The notes beneath the pieces are model-generated. The model worked only from the letters and a program-made list of their open reading frames with translations, made no database searches and had not been told where the DNA came from. Source: CAZAMT01 sp964486145 (lineage in GTDB: Bacteria; Bacteroidota; Bacteroidia; Bacteroidales; JAAAOM01). Taken from it: 33,763 nucleotides of DNA. This document shows positions 15,989-24,456 of the stretch, piece after piece (position 1 is the stretch's first letter; the number at the start of each line of letters is the position of its first letter). The DNA lies in the NCBI GenBank assembly GCA_964486145.1, contig CAZAMT010000011.1, forward strand, positions 1-33,763. Direction: 5' to 3'. Position numbers and translations under genes: made by a program.

Positions 15989-18325
15989 ATGTATCGAATG
16001 AATTTAAAGGCTTTCAGAATTAAAAACTATCGCTCAATTATCGACACCGACTGGAATCAACTGGCCTCTGATAACATAACAGGCCTCATCGGACAAAATG
16101 AATCGGGAAAAACCTCGGTATTAGAGGCATTGATGAGTTTCTACGATGGAAAAATCATCGATGATATTTTAAGAAGTGACCTTGCTTTACCTGAAGTAAG
16201 CTGCTCTTTTGAAATTCAAAAGTCCTTTTTAACAAAATTGTTGGATCAGACCAAATTACCCGAAGGACTGGATGAAATAATAAATGATTTGGAAGAAATT
16301 GAAATCACCCGTTCCTGGAATGAAGACAAATCAAGCAAAATTTATATTACAGAGAAAAAAATTAAAGCGTATTTTGATAATATCAATGAAACAAAATCGG
16401 TTGCGCAAAACAAACTTAAAACTGAAATAGAAGAAACACTTATTAATAGTGATAAATTTGAAAATCAGTTTGTTACTGTTGTAAATGAGCTTGAATTATT
16501 GCAGAACGAAAAGAATGAATGGAACAGCAAAATACCGGCATTACAGAAAACCTTTGACAAATCAAAAAAACCACATGTGAAGGAAGAAGCAGGTAAAGCA
16601 CTGCAAAATGCAAAAACGCAAGTAACCGAGTTAACAGCGTTAATTGACGAAAAGAATAAAATACTAACTGATTTAAAGAAAGAAAAAAGTCAATTAAGTG
16701 ACAAGGCTTATGTGGCTTCATTTGTAACTGCTGCGGATGAAAAACTCGCACAAGCAAAAAGAAACCTTGAAAGGGCCTACGATGAATTAAAAGATACCGA
16801 ATACCTTTTTGAAATTGCCGTTGATGAAACAGAAAAGAAAGCAGTATTGCTGAAACTTGATGATACAAAACGAAATTACATCAATGCAAATCAATCTTAT
16901 CAGGAAGCATTGAATGATCTTAAAGAAAAACAGACCATTGCGAAATTTGTTTTTGTCGGTAAATCACTTGAAACAGCCCGGAAGAATGCATTTGCGGAGT
17001 TGGATCAACTCGAATCAATCTACAACCTTGAAAGCATTGCAACCGAAGTTTTCAGGGAAATTCCCACCTTTGAGTTTTTCGAAGATTTCAGTAGTTTACT
17101 ACCCAATAAAATTGATTTGGAAGATGTACTTTCCGAAAATACATCTGTTGAGGGCTACAAAGCGGCTAAAAACTTTTTGGTAATTGCAGGTCTTGATTCA
17201 AAGTTTTTCGAACAAAAGAACAACCGGATTTTAAAGCAAAAAATTGAAAAGCTGAACGGCGACATTACCATAAATTTCCAGGATTACTGGCGTCAGCGAG
17301 TAGGTAAAAACAACAAAATTAACCTCAATTTTGACCTGGAACATTATGATTTTACCCATCCCGAAAAGAGTGGTAAGCCCTATATTGAATTCTGGATAAA
17401 AGATAAAAACGAACGTTTATATCCGAAACAGCGAAGTCGGGGTGTCCGTTGGTTCTTATCCTTTTACCTGGAGCTAAAGGCTTCGGCAGTAGAAAGAAAT
17501 AAAAAGCGGGTATTGCTTATTGATGAACCCGGTTTAAGTCTGCATGCAAGGGCACAGGAAGATGTACTTAAGGTTTTTGAGGATTTGAAAGAAAACATGC
17601 AGATTATTTATTCAACACACTCACCACATTTAATCGACTCCAATAAAATTTACCGTTTACTCGCGGTGCAGCGGGCCGATGTTGATGATATGTACAGCGA
17701 AACCCTGTTGTTTGATGCTAAAACACTTAACCAGGCTTCTACTGATACGCTGTCTCCGATTTATTCACTCATGGGAACCCGATTGAATGATCAACAGTTT
17801 ATACAGGCCAAAAACAACATTATCGTTGAAGATATCTCCACCTATTATTATTATTCCACCTATTTTAAAATATTTGGGGTCAATGGCGATGTTTATTTTC
17901 TGCCTGCGACTGATGTTAAAAATGTAACAACCCTTGCTAACTTGTTACTGGGTTGGAAAATTCATTTTATTGTTGTTCTCGATGATGATGTTTATGGGCG
18001 CGATGTTTATGAAGAGTTTAAGAGAAATCTGTTTTTTAATGATGATGCTGCGAGTAAAAAGCGTTTGGTTAAACTGGATGGAATTAAAGGTGCCGAGGAT
18101 GTCCTTTCAACCATTGATTTTAAAAAGTATGTACTAAATAAAAGGGTTGGTATCACAGAATCTAATTCGGAATATGTTGAAACCAATAATTTGTCTCGAT
18201 CCATTCTGGCATCCAATTTCTCGCGACTCATTGAGGAAAAAAAACTTACACTGAAAGATTTTGATGATGAAACCCAGGAAAACATAACCAACCTGGTAAG
18301 TAAAATTAAAACCCTGAGTATTTAA
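15989..18325 (+). CDS. OLD-family-like ATPase with coiled-coil insert and C-terminal TOPRIM domain
   Basis: This is a 778-residue ABC/SMC-type ATPase. Walker A is GQNESGKTS at 35-43. A long charged coiled coil fills ~135-335. The second half of the ATPase has RSRGVRWFLSFYLEL, Walker B RVLLIDEPGLSLHA near 508, and the switch histidine in YSTHSPHLID near 540. The last ~170 residues look like a TOPRIM nuclease domain, with the Glu in IIVEDIS near 610 and the acidic triplet VVLDDDVYG near 661. OLD proteins are ATP-regulated nucleases in phage defence and DNA repair. No Gabija-type helicase is adjacent, so it resembles solitary class 1 OLD proteins. ATG at 15998 is an alternative start. A hairpin terminator follows the stop. 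Confidence 0.85.
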   Translation: MYRMNLKAFRIKNYRSIIDTDWNQLASDNITGLIGQNESGKTSVLEALMSFYDGKIIDDILRSDLALPEVSCSFEIQKSFLTKLLDQTKLPEGLDEIINDLEEIEITRSWNEDKSSKIYITEKKIKAYFDNINETKSVAQNKLKTEIEETLINSDKFENQFVTVVNELELLQNEKNEWNSKIPALQKTFDKSKKPHVKEEAGKALQNAKTQVTELTALIDEKNKILTDLKKEKSQLSDKAYVASFVTAADEKLAQAKRNLERAYDELKDTEYLFEIAVDETEKKAVLLKLDDTKRNYINANQSYQEALNDLKEKQTIAKFVFVGKSLETARKNAFAELDQLESIYNLESIATEVFREIPTFEFFEDFSSLLPNKIDLEDVLSENTSVEGYKAAKNFLVIAGLDSKFFEQKNNRILKQKIEKLNGDITINFQDYWRQRVGKNNKINLNFDLEHYDFTHPEKSGKPYIEFWIKDKNERLYPKQRSRGVRWFLSFYLELKASAVERNKKRVLLIDEPGLSLHARAQEDVLKVFEDLKENMQIIYSTHSPHLIDSNKIYRLLAVQRADVDDMYSETLLFDAKTLNQASTDTLSPIYSLMGTRLNDQQFIQAKNNIIVEDISTYYYYSTYFKIFGVNGDVYFLPATDVKNVTTLANLLLGWKIHFIVVLDDDVYGRDVYEEFKRNLFFNDDAASKKRLVKLDGIKGAEDVLSTIDFKKYVLNKRVGITESNSEYVETNNLSRSILASNFSRLIEEKKLTLKDFDDETQENITNLVSKIKTLSI

Positions 18326-18376
18326 ATTTTTATTAGTTGTTTTCGTATTTCCAAACTTTTCTTATTAAGTCTGTCA

Positions 18377-18413
18377 AAGAGACGTAACATATCATGGGTC
18401 TGTTACGTTTTTT
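18377..18413 (+). terminator. rho-independent terminator of the OLD-like gene
   Basis: ACGTAACA at 18382-18389 pairs perfectly with TGTTACGT at 18401-18408 across an 11-base loop. The stem extends outward to 18377 and 18413 using A-T and G-T pairs, and the 3' arm runs into a T tract. It lies 51 bases past the stop codon. Confidence 0.75.
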
Positions 18414-18497
18414 CCTGTAAACCTGTATAAAGATGAATGAATCATTAACGAAAAAAATGTAATTTGAAAAACAAATGTCTAACTAAATTTTATTCCA

Positions 18498-19502
18498 GTG
18501 AAAAGAAATTTCCTTATATCTTTTGTCGTATATCTCCTCACATCGTTCGGTTTTCCGGTTTTTGCACAAGTACCGAAAGATTTGATCCTAAAACTTGAAA
18601 AGGATGAAACAAAAAAACTGGAAAGAGCTGCTAAAGACTTTGAAAAAGCAAACCAACTGTATGACCGGGGAGTTCAAGTTTTTAAGACGTTACCTAAGTC
18701 TGACTCACTTTTAAAATATGATAAAGATTATCAAAAAAAATATGAAGATGCGCTTGAATACATTAAAAAAGGGTCGCAGCTATACAGTGAAGCATCGTTG
18801 ACGTATTACTCCATTTATAAAGCGGGTGGTGACAAGTTTTGGGAAGAACAGGAAAAGGCTGGTCATTATGCTATTGGACTAGAAAAGGCAAAATATCTTG
18901 AAAGCCTTGCTCATAAGGCATTTAAAAAAGCACAAATGAACCGTAATCTCGTCAGTGAAACTTTTGTTTTTGAAGAGGCCATAAACTATTTAAACCAGGC
19001 AAACCACAATGAAATTGTTGCTATCAGAGACCAGGGAAGGGCATTGCAAATTTATCAGGATTTTCCGGTTGAGTATGAATATGGATGGGAAGATGATGTT
19101 GATATCAAAGAGGTAATTGCAAAAAAGGAAGCGGAACGTCAGGCAAGAAACGAAAAGCTGTTTGGTGCAAAGCAACCAAAAAAAGAGAGTGAACCAATTA
19201 GCATGCCCAGGGAAGAGGAAAAACCTGAAAATCCTTACATTGGTGAAATCATTTACAGGGTGCAGATTGCGGCAGCCAGAGAGCCAATTGAAGAAGGCTA
19301 TATCAAAACAATTTATGAAGGTAGTAAAACCGTAATGGAAAAGCAGGAGGATAAATGGTATAAATATCAGATCGGAAAATATTATAGCTTCAGAGATGCT
19401 GTAGATGAGCTAAAAGCCTGCAATGTTGAAAAGGCATTTATTGTAGTTTACCAGGATGGAAACAGGATAAGTGTGCAGCAGGCCAGATCTTTAGCTCCCT
19501 GA
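18498..19502 (+). CDS. exported helical protein with C-terminal SPOR-like domain
   Basis: A signal peptide (MKRNFLISFVVYLLTSFGFP... ending VFAQ) is followed by ~190 residues of charged helices resembling TPR-like or coiled-coil packing. A Lys/Glu/Pro-rich linker near 215-250 leads to an ~80-residue C-terminal domain. That domain reads IIYRVQIAAAREPIE, WYKYQIGKYYSFRDAVDEL and AFIVVYQDGNRISVQQA, the strand-helix pattern of SPOR-like peptidoglycan-binding domains in Bacteroidota. It probably works in the periplasm on the cell wall or an envelope machine. It has its own leader after the OLD terminator. Its stop is 7 bases from that of the convergent msrB gene. Confidence 0.78.
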   Translation: MKRNFLISFVVYLLTSFGFPVFAQVPKDLILKLEKDETKKLERAAKDFEKANQLYDRGVQVFKTLPKSDSLLKYDKDYQKKYEDALEYIKKGSQLYSEASLTYYSIYKAGGDKFWEEQEKAGHYAIGLEKAKYLESLAHKAFKKAQMNRNLVSETFVFEEAINYLNQANHNEIVAIRDQGRALQIYQDFPVEYEYGWEDDVDIKEVIAKKEAERQARNEKLFGAKQPKKESEPISMPREEEKPENPYIGEIIYRVQIAAAREPIEEGYIKTIYEGSKTVMEKQEDKWYKYQIGKYYSFRDAVDELKACNVEKAFIVVYQDGNRISVQQARSLAP

Positions 19503-19509
19503 CCCATAC

Positions 19510-20025
19510 TTATTTTTTTTCTTCCCAGGATTTTTTATCAACAAATTCCAATGCAGCCGAATTTATGCAATACCTTTTTCCGGTTGGTTCCGGACCATCA
19601 TTGAAAACATGACCCAGGTGGGCATCGCACGTTGCACAGGTAACTTCGGTACGCACCATACCATGACTTAAATCCTTGTGATAATGGATGTTCTCTTCAT
19701 CAGCTTTTTCCCAAAAACTGGGCCACCCGCAACCCGAATGATATTTTGTATCGGATTCGAACAATTTAGTACCGCAGGCTACACAAAGGTAAACTCCTTT
19801 TTCAAAATTATCGGTGTACTCCCCGGTAAACGGACGTTCCGTACCTTTTTCTCTCGTTACATGGTATTGGATCGGGGTTAAAATCGACTTCCATTCCTTA
19901 TCTGTTTTTTCTATTTTGTTTTCTGTATTCATATCAGTGTTTTCTGATTTTTTATCCTGCGCACATGCTTGTAACATGAAAAATACAAATATGCCAAGCA
20001 AAATGAATCTTGATTTACTCATCAT
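19510..20025 (-). CDS. msrB: lipoprotein peptide-methionine (R)-S-oxide reductase
   Basis: This enzyme reduces methionine-R-sulfoxide in proteins. A lipoprotein signal peptide with lipobox LQAC (lipidated Cys21) shows that it is exported and membrane-anchored, acting on oxidised envelope proteins. The MsrB domain at ~45-165 is complete: zinc-binding CVAC and CATC pairs, SGCGWPSFW, HLGHVFNDGPEPTGKRYC and catalytic Cys153 in RYCINSAAL. No MsrA domain is fused. The start could be either of the two adjacent ATG codons at 20025 and 20022. A 9-base inverted repeat sits just upstream at 20038-20060, overlapping a TATATTG box. Confidence 0.95.
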   Translation of the reverse strand: MMSKSRFILLGIFVFFMLQACAQDKKSENTDMNTENKIEKTDKEWKSILTPIQYHVTREKGTERPFTGEYTDNFEKGVYLCVACGTKLFESDTKYHSGCGWPSFWEKADEENIHYHKDLSHGMVRTEVTCATCDAHLGHVFNDGPEPTGKRYCINSAALEFVDKKSWEEKK

Positions 20026-20037
20026 AATTAATTTTTT

Positions 20038-20060
20038 AACAATATATCCATTATATTGTT
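20038..20060. promoter_or_regulatory. inverted repeat in the msrB promoter
   Basis: AACAATATA (20038-20046) and TATATTGTT (20052-20060) are perfect arms around TCCAT. On the msrB strand one arm contains TATATTG, close to the TAnnTTTG -7 element, 15 to 21 bases before the ATG. A repressor bound here would block the promoter. Confidence 0.4.
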
Positions 20061-20108
20061 TAACAAGTTATTACATTACTAACTTTATTGAAACAAAAAC
20101 AAAATCCA

Positions 20109-20200
20109 TGCATGAAGCCTCATTCATTCAGGTTTTATCATTGTTTTAACATTTGAATGTATTTTATCAAAAAACGCGAGGTGCCTCTTGGCTTCATGCA
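20109..20200. repeat. long-spaced inverted repeat downstream of the carboxyltransferase gene
   Basis: TGCATGAAGCC (20109-20119) and GGCTTCATGCA (20190-20200) are perfect 11-base arms 70 bases apart. An inner pair, CATTCA (20125-20130) and TGAATG (20154-20159), nests inside. It may fold as a transcript end structure between the carboxylase operon and msrB. Confidence 0.45.
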
Positions 20201-20233
20201 AGCGTTGGACAGGCAACTTGGTCATGAAAAGGG

Positions 20234-21775
20234 TTACAACGGAATATTTCCGTGCTTTTTCAACGGGTTTGAATCATTTTTGTTTTTAGTCATATCAAGC
20301 GCTTGTATAATCTTGTATCGGGTGGATTTCGGAAGAATAATTTCATCAACATAACCAAGTTCAGCAGCTTTATAGGGATTTGCAAAGGTTTCACTGTATT
20401 CCTGCACTACCTTTTCTTTTTCTTCATTGGTTTTCAGCTTGTTACGATATAAAACATTTACAGCACCTTCTGATCCCATGACAGCGATTTCGGCAGTAGG
20501 AAATGCATAATTGATATCCCCGCCAATGTGCTTACTCGACATAACATCATATGCTCCACCATATGCTTTTCTTGTAATGATGGTAATTTTAGGTACTGTA
20601 GCTTCGGCAAATGCATACAACAGTTTTGCTCCATGTTTAATAATTCCTCCATATTCCTGCACGGTACCAGGCAAAAATCCAGGTACATCAACAAGAGTGA
20701 TTAAGGGGATATTGAACGCATCGCAAAAACGGACAAACCTGGCTGCTTTCAAGGAAGAATCAATATCGAGTACACCTGCCAATATGGCGGGCTGATTTGC
20801 CACTATACCAACCGATTGTCCGTTAAATCTGGCAAAGCCAATGAGCATGTTTTTTGCATAGTGAGGTTGTACTTCCAAAAAATTATGATCATCAACCACG
20901 GAGTGGATGAGTTCATTCATATCGTACGGTTTGTTCGGATCTGCCGGAACGAGTTCCTGAAGAGATTCTTCTTCACGGTGAATGTCGTCTGTACAGGGCA
21001 AAATGGGTGGTTCCTCCATATTGTTCGAAGGTAAAAACCCGATGAGTTCACGAATCATCATCATGGTTTGTTCATCATCTTCGGTTGTAAAATGAGCAAC
21101 ACCACTTTTTGAGTTGTGCGTCATTGCGCCACCAAGATCTTCCTTTGTTACTTCTTCATGGGTAACCGTTTTGATAACGTCCGGGCCGGTAACAAACATA
21201 TAACTTGTTTTTTTTACCATGAAGATGAAATCGGTGAGGGCAGGAGAATAAACAGCTCCTCCGGCACATGGCCCCATAATAGCTGAAATTTGGGGAATTA
21301 CTCCTGAATTTTTTACATTTAAGAGAAAAATGTCAGCATACCCGGCCAGACTTTGAACACCTTCCTGGATACGTGCACCACCTGAATCATTCAAGCCAAT
21401 GAGTGGAGCACCCATTTTAGCTGCCATTTTAATAACTTTCACAATCTTATCTGCATTTGCGCGACTCAATGTCCCGCCAAAAACCGTGAAGTCCTGTGCA
21501 AAAACATAAATTAACCTGCCATCAATTTTTCCATAGCCGCTTACAACTCCATCTCCGGGTATTTTGTTTTTATTCATGGCAAAATCAGTACAACGATGGG
21601 TTACTAATTTGTCAAATTCAACAAATGAACCGGGATCAACCAAATCCAATATTCTTTCCCTGGCGGTTTTTTTTCCTGATGCGTGTTGTTTTTCAATGCG
21701 TTCATTGCCACCACCAAGGTTTGCCTGTTGTGACTTTTCTTCAAATACTTCGAATTTTTTATGTAATTCAGACAT
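20234..21775 (-). CDS. acyl-CoA carboxylase carboxyltransferase subunit (propionyl-CoA carboxylase beta / MmdA type)
   Basis: This cytoplasmic 513-residue subunit transfers carboxyl groups between carboxybiotin and an acyl-CoA, most likely propionyl-CoA/methylmalonyl-CoA. Both crotonase-like halves are present. The N-terminal half shows GGNERIEKQHASGKKTARERI, the oxyanion-region SGGARIQEGV and GPCAGGAVYSPALTDF. The C-terminal half shows GFLPGTVQEYGGIIKHGAKLL and TRKAYGGAYDVMSSKH. Length matches PccB/MmdA. It is the last gene of a three-gene operon with a biotin carrier and a biotin carboxylase. No membrane decarboxylase subunit is adjacent, so an ATP-dependent carboxylase is more likely than a sodium-pumping decarboxylase. 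Confidence 0.94.
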   Translation of the reverse strand: MSELHKKFEVFEEKSQQANLGGGNERIEKQHASGKKTARERILDLVDPGSFVEFDKLVTHRCTDFAMNKNKIPGDGVVSGYGKIDGRLIYVFAQDFTVFGGTLSRANADKIVKVIKMAAKMGAPLIGLNDSGGARIQEGVQSLAGYADIFLLNVKNSGVIPQISAIMGPCAGGAVYSPALTDFIFMVKKTSYMFVTGPDVIKTVTHEEVTKEDLGGAMTHNSKSGVAHFTTEDDEQTMMMIRELIGFLPSNNMEEPPILPCTDDIHREEESLQELVPADPNKPYDMNELIHSVVDDHNFLEVQPHYAKNMLIGFARFNGQSVGIVANQPAILAGVLDIDSSLKAARFVRFCDAFNIPLITLVDVPGFLPGTVQEYGGIIKHGAKLLYAFAEATVPKITIITRKAYGGAYDVMSSKHIGGDINYAFPTAEIAVMGSEGAVNVLYRNKLKTNEEKEKVVQEYSETFANPYKAAELGYVDEIILPKSTRYKIIQALDMTKNKNDSNPLKKHGNIPL

Positions 21776-21840
21776 AGTATTTCAATTTAGGATTTTAAAA
21801 TGTTGATTGTTATGTATAAATGAAATGGTGTTTTACAGAG

Positions 21841-22350
21841 CTATTCAATGATGACAAGGGGTTTATTGCCTTCGATTGTGCTACCTTCTTTTACCGTAAT
21901 TTCTTTAACAATGCCATCAATGGCCGACTTATAATCACTTTCCATTTTCATAGCAGAAATAACAATAACTGTTTGGCCTGCTTTCACATTTTCACCAACC
22001 TTTACCGGAATTCGAACAACTTTTCCGGGCATAGGAGACGAAATTACGTTGCTTCCCTCCAATTCCATATTTTTTTTCCTACTTTGAAGGTACTTGCTTT
22101 GCGCATCAATAATTTCTACGTCAAAATTTTGGTATAATGTATTGACATAATATTTTTTTGCAGTTGTTCCTTCAATGAGTTCAACATTGTATGACAATCC
22201 ATTGTGCAATATGGAATAAACGCCATTTTCAACCATTTCAATATCTAAATCATATACTTTATTGTCAATGGCTATTGTTGCAAAATTGCCTTCTTGTTTC
22301 AGTAATTTAACTTCCGCAATCCGCTCTCCAATTCTAACTTCAAGGGGCAT
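21841..22350 (-). CDS. biotin carboxyl carrier protein of the acyl-CoA carboxylase
   Basis: This 169-residue carrier has a C-terminal biotinyl domain (~100-169) beginning SSPMPGKVVRIPVKVGE and containing the biotinylation motif AMKM with Lys135. The N-terminal ~95 residues are a beta-rich domain that probably holds the carboxylase complex together, as in the BT linker region of propionyl-CoA carboxylase alpha chains. It starts 19 bases after the biotin carboxylase stop and ends 65 bases before the carboxyltransferase start. It is therefore a split-off equivalent of the C-terminal third of a PccA chain. Confidence 0.92.
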   Translation of the reverse strand: MPLEVRIGERIAEVKLLKQEGNFATIAIDNKVYDLDIEMVENGVYSILHNGLSYNVELIEGTTAKKYYVNTLYQNFDVEIIDAQSKYLQSRKKNMELEGSNVISSPMPGKVVRIPVKVGENVKAGQTVIVISAMKMESDYKSAIDGIVKEITVKEGSTIEGNKPLVIIE

Positions 22351-22369
22351 TGTTACTTTTTTAAAATGT

Positions 22370-23890
22370 TTATATTCGTAAAAAACTCATTTTTCGACCC
22401 ATATCCTTCCAGTTGCCTTTTTTAGCATGACCATTTTTTCCATTGCTGTTGGTCTGTCGTTCAAGATTTCGTTTATAATCAAAATAAGCTGCTATGGCTG
22501 CAATATCCTGACATTCAATATCGCAGTGACTGTGTTGATCAATCAGCGTGTCAATATTGCGGTCAATAAAATGGGTATCGTAATTACCACTTTCAAATTC
22601 ACTTGCAGTCATTACTTTTTCGAGAAATCCGATGGAAGTTTTTACACCGGTAATTTTATATTCATGCAATGCCCGACGCATTCGTGCTATGGCTTCTTTA
22701 CGGGTAGGGGCCCAAACAATTAGTTTGGTAATCATCGGGTCGTAAAAAATTGGTATTTCATAACCTTCGTAAACATAACCATCCGTGCGAACTCCAAGAC
22801 CATTAGGTTCAGAAATATGACGAATAAGCCCCGGGCTGGGCATAAAGTTATTAGCAGGGTCTTCAGCATAGATACGCGACTCAATGGCATGTCCAAACTG
22901 TACAATATCCTTTTGTTTATGATTGAGTTCCTGGCCTTCTGCTATTTTAATTTGTTCTTTAACGAGATCAATGCCAATAACCCTTTCTGTGATAGGATGT
23001 TCAACCTGAAGGCGGGTGTTCATTTCAAGAAAGTAATAGTTATGATCGTTATCGACAAGGAATTCAATGGTTCCTGCACCTTCGTAACTTACAGCTTTAG
23101 CAGCATTGATTGCATCGATGCCCATCTTTTCACGCAACCCGGGAGTCATCAGTGGAGATGGTGTTTCTTCAATTACCTTTTGATGTCTTCGTTGCACCGA
23201 ACATTCCCGTTCGCATAAGTGGATGGTATTCCCATACTTATCTGCAAGTATCTGAAATTCAATATGGTGTGGCGATTCGATATACTTCTCAACATATACG
23301 GAATCATCCCCGAAAGATGAAAGGGCTTCAGATTGAGCAGATTTAACGGCATCCATCAACTGGTTTTCCTCCCTAACCAGTCGCATGCCTTTTCCTCCAC
23401 CACCCGAAGATGCCTTTATCATAACAGGTAATCCAATATCGTGGATAATGTTTTTTACATCTCCTTCATTTCTGATTTTGCTCTTGGTACCGGGAACAAC
23501 CGGTATTCCGGCATTGATCATGGTTTGTCTTGCAGTAATTTTATCACCCATTGTAGATATAGCCTGGGATGATGGACCAATGAAAATAATGTTTTCTTTA
23601 CGACATCTTTTGGCAAATTCGGCATTTTCAGATAAAAATCCATACCCGGGGTGTATAGCATCAGCACCGGATATTTTTGCTGTTTCCAGGATTTTTTTAA
23701 TGGATAAATAACTTTCAACAGAAGGCGAGGGACCTATAAAATAAGCTTCATCAGCATAACGCACATGGAGTGATTTCCTGTCAGCTTCTGAATATACCGC
23801 GACGGTTTTTATACCCAACTCCTTGCAAGAACGAATAACCCTAACGGCAATTTCACCACGGTTTGCGATTAGGACTTTTTTAATCATCAT
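22370..23890 (-). CDS. biotin carboxylase subunit of acyl-CoA carboxylase
   Basis: This ATP-grasp enzyme carboxylates the biotin of the carrier with bicarbonate and ATP. The 506-residue chain starts IKKVLIANRGEIAVRVIRSC. It has the glycine-rich loop KASSGGGGKGMRLV and EETPSPLMTPGLR. The metal/bicarbonate region is FLEMNTRLQVEHPITE, followed by the BC C-terminal domain. It is longer than stand-alone AccC (~450) because of a Lys/Asn-rich tail (NSNGKNGHAKKGNWKDMGRK) that may dock the separate carrier. There is no fused biotinyl domain. Either of two adjacent ATGs (23890, 23887) may be used. A perfect -7 box lies 25 bases upstream, so this is the first gene of the operon. Confidence 0.95.
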   Translation of the reverse strand: MMIKKVLIANRGEIAVRVIRSCKELGIKTVAVYSEADRKSLHVRYADEAYFIGPSPSVESYLSIKKILETAKISGADAIHPGYGFLSENAEFAKRCRKENIIFIGPSSQAISTMGDKITARQTMINAGIPVVPGTKSKIRNEGDVKNIIHDIGLPVMIKASSGGGGKGMRLVREENQLMDAVKSAQSEALSSFGDDSVYVEKYIESPHHIEFQILADKYGNTIHLCERECSVQRRHQKVIEETPSPLMTPGLREKMGIDAINAAKAVSYEGAGTIEFLVDNDHNYYFLEMNTRLQVEHPITERVIGIDLVKEQIKIAEGQELNHKQKDIVQFGHAIESRIYAEDPANNFMPSPGLIRHISEPNGLGVRTDGYVYEGYEIPIFYDPMITKLIVWAPTRKEAIARMRRALHEYKITGVKTSIGFLEKVMTASEFESGNYDTHFIDRNIDTLIDQHSHCDIECQDIAAIAAYFDYKRNLERQTNSNGKNGHAKKGNWKDMGRKMSFLRI

Positions 23891-24456
23891 TTAGTTAAAA
23901 TTGGTGTAGTGAAGCAAAGATAAAACATTTTATTTGAAAAAATCCAGTTTACCACTGTTTACTTAAAATTATTCTAAATTAAAACATTTGAATATCAATA
24001 CTTTATATGGTTTAAAAGTTAATAATTTTCGTTTTAACGCTATTTATGAGTAAAAAAGTTATTAACAATGTGTCGCTGCTTTATCATACACACATTCAAT
24101 TAATTATCATGATTGCAGGATAATCCTATGAATAATTTGACTAAATGATAGAATGAATGGATAAATAAATGTTTTTTTCCCATGAATCATTTGATTTATT
24201 TGGTTTATGACAATCAAACTGACAGATGAAAAACATTTAACTAACTATTCTTATGAAGATTCGTATTTCTTTTATTTACAAGTGCTTAAAACAATAAAAA
24301 AATTTTATTAAGATCATTGAATGTGGTGTGTTTATAATTTAAAACGATTTGCATTAAAATTGTTATGATATTTGCATTGTATTTTCATCAGTCTATAAAC
24401 ATGCAATAACATATTGCGATAGATGATTGTTGTAAATATTTGAATATAAGGTTGTT
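23891..24456. other. divergent intergenic region between the carboxylase operon and the serine hydrolase
   Basis: These 566 AT-rich bases hold the carboxylase promoter at the left end and, presumably, the hydrolase promoter at the right. A small palindrome AGGAT-A-ATCCT lies at 24117-24127. I see no gene-like frame, tRNA or strong terminator. Confidence 0.55.
23915..23922 (-). promoter_or_regulatory. Bacteroidota -7 promoter element of the carboxylase operon
   Basis: On the minus strand TATCTTTG matches TAnnTTTG exactly, 25 bases before the biotin carboxylase ATG. The same octamer precedes the E2 gene at 26145-26152. Confidence 0.55.

Noticed and set aside
16473..16868. A 131-codon antisense frame inside the OLD-like gene.
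   Set aside because: It mirrors the coiled-coil codons (Leu/His/Gln-rich) and the sense frame is clearly the real gene.
22817..23218. A 133-codon antisense frame inside the biotin carboxylase gene.
   Set aside because: Shadow of a strongly conserved coding region; no independent start signals or family motifs.
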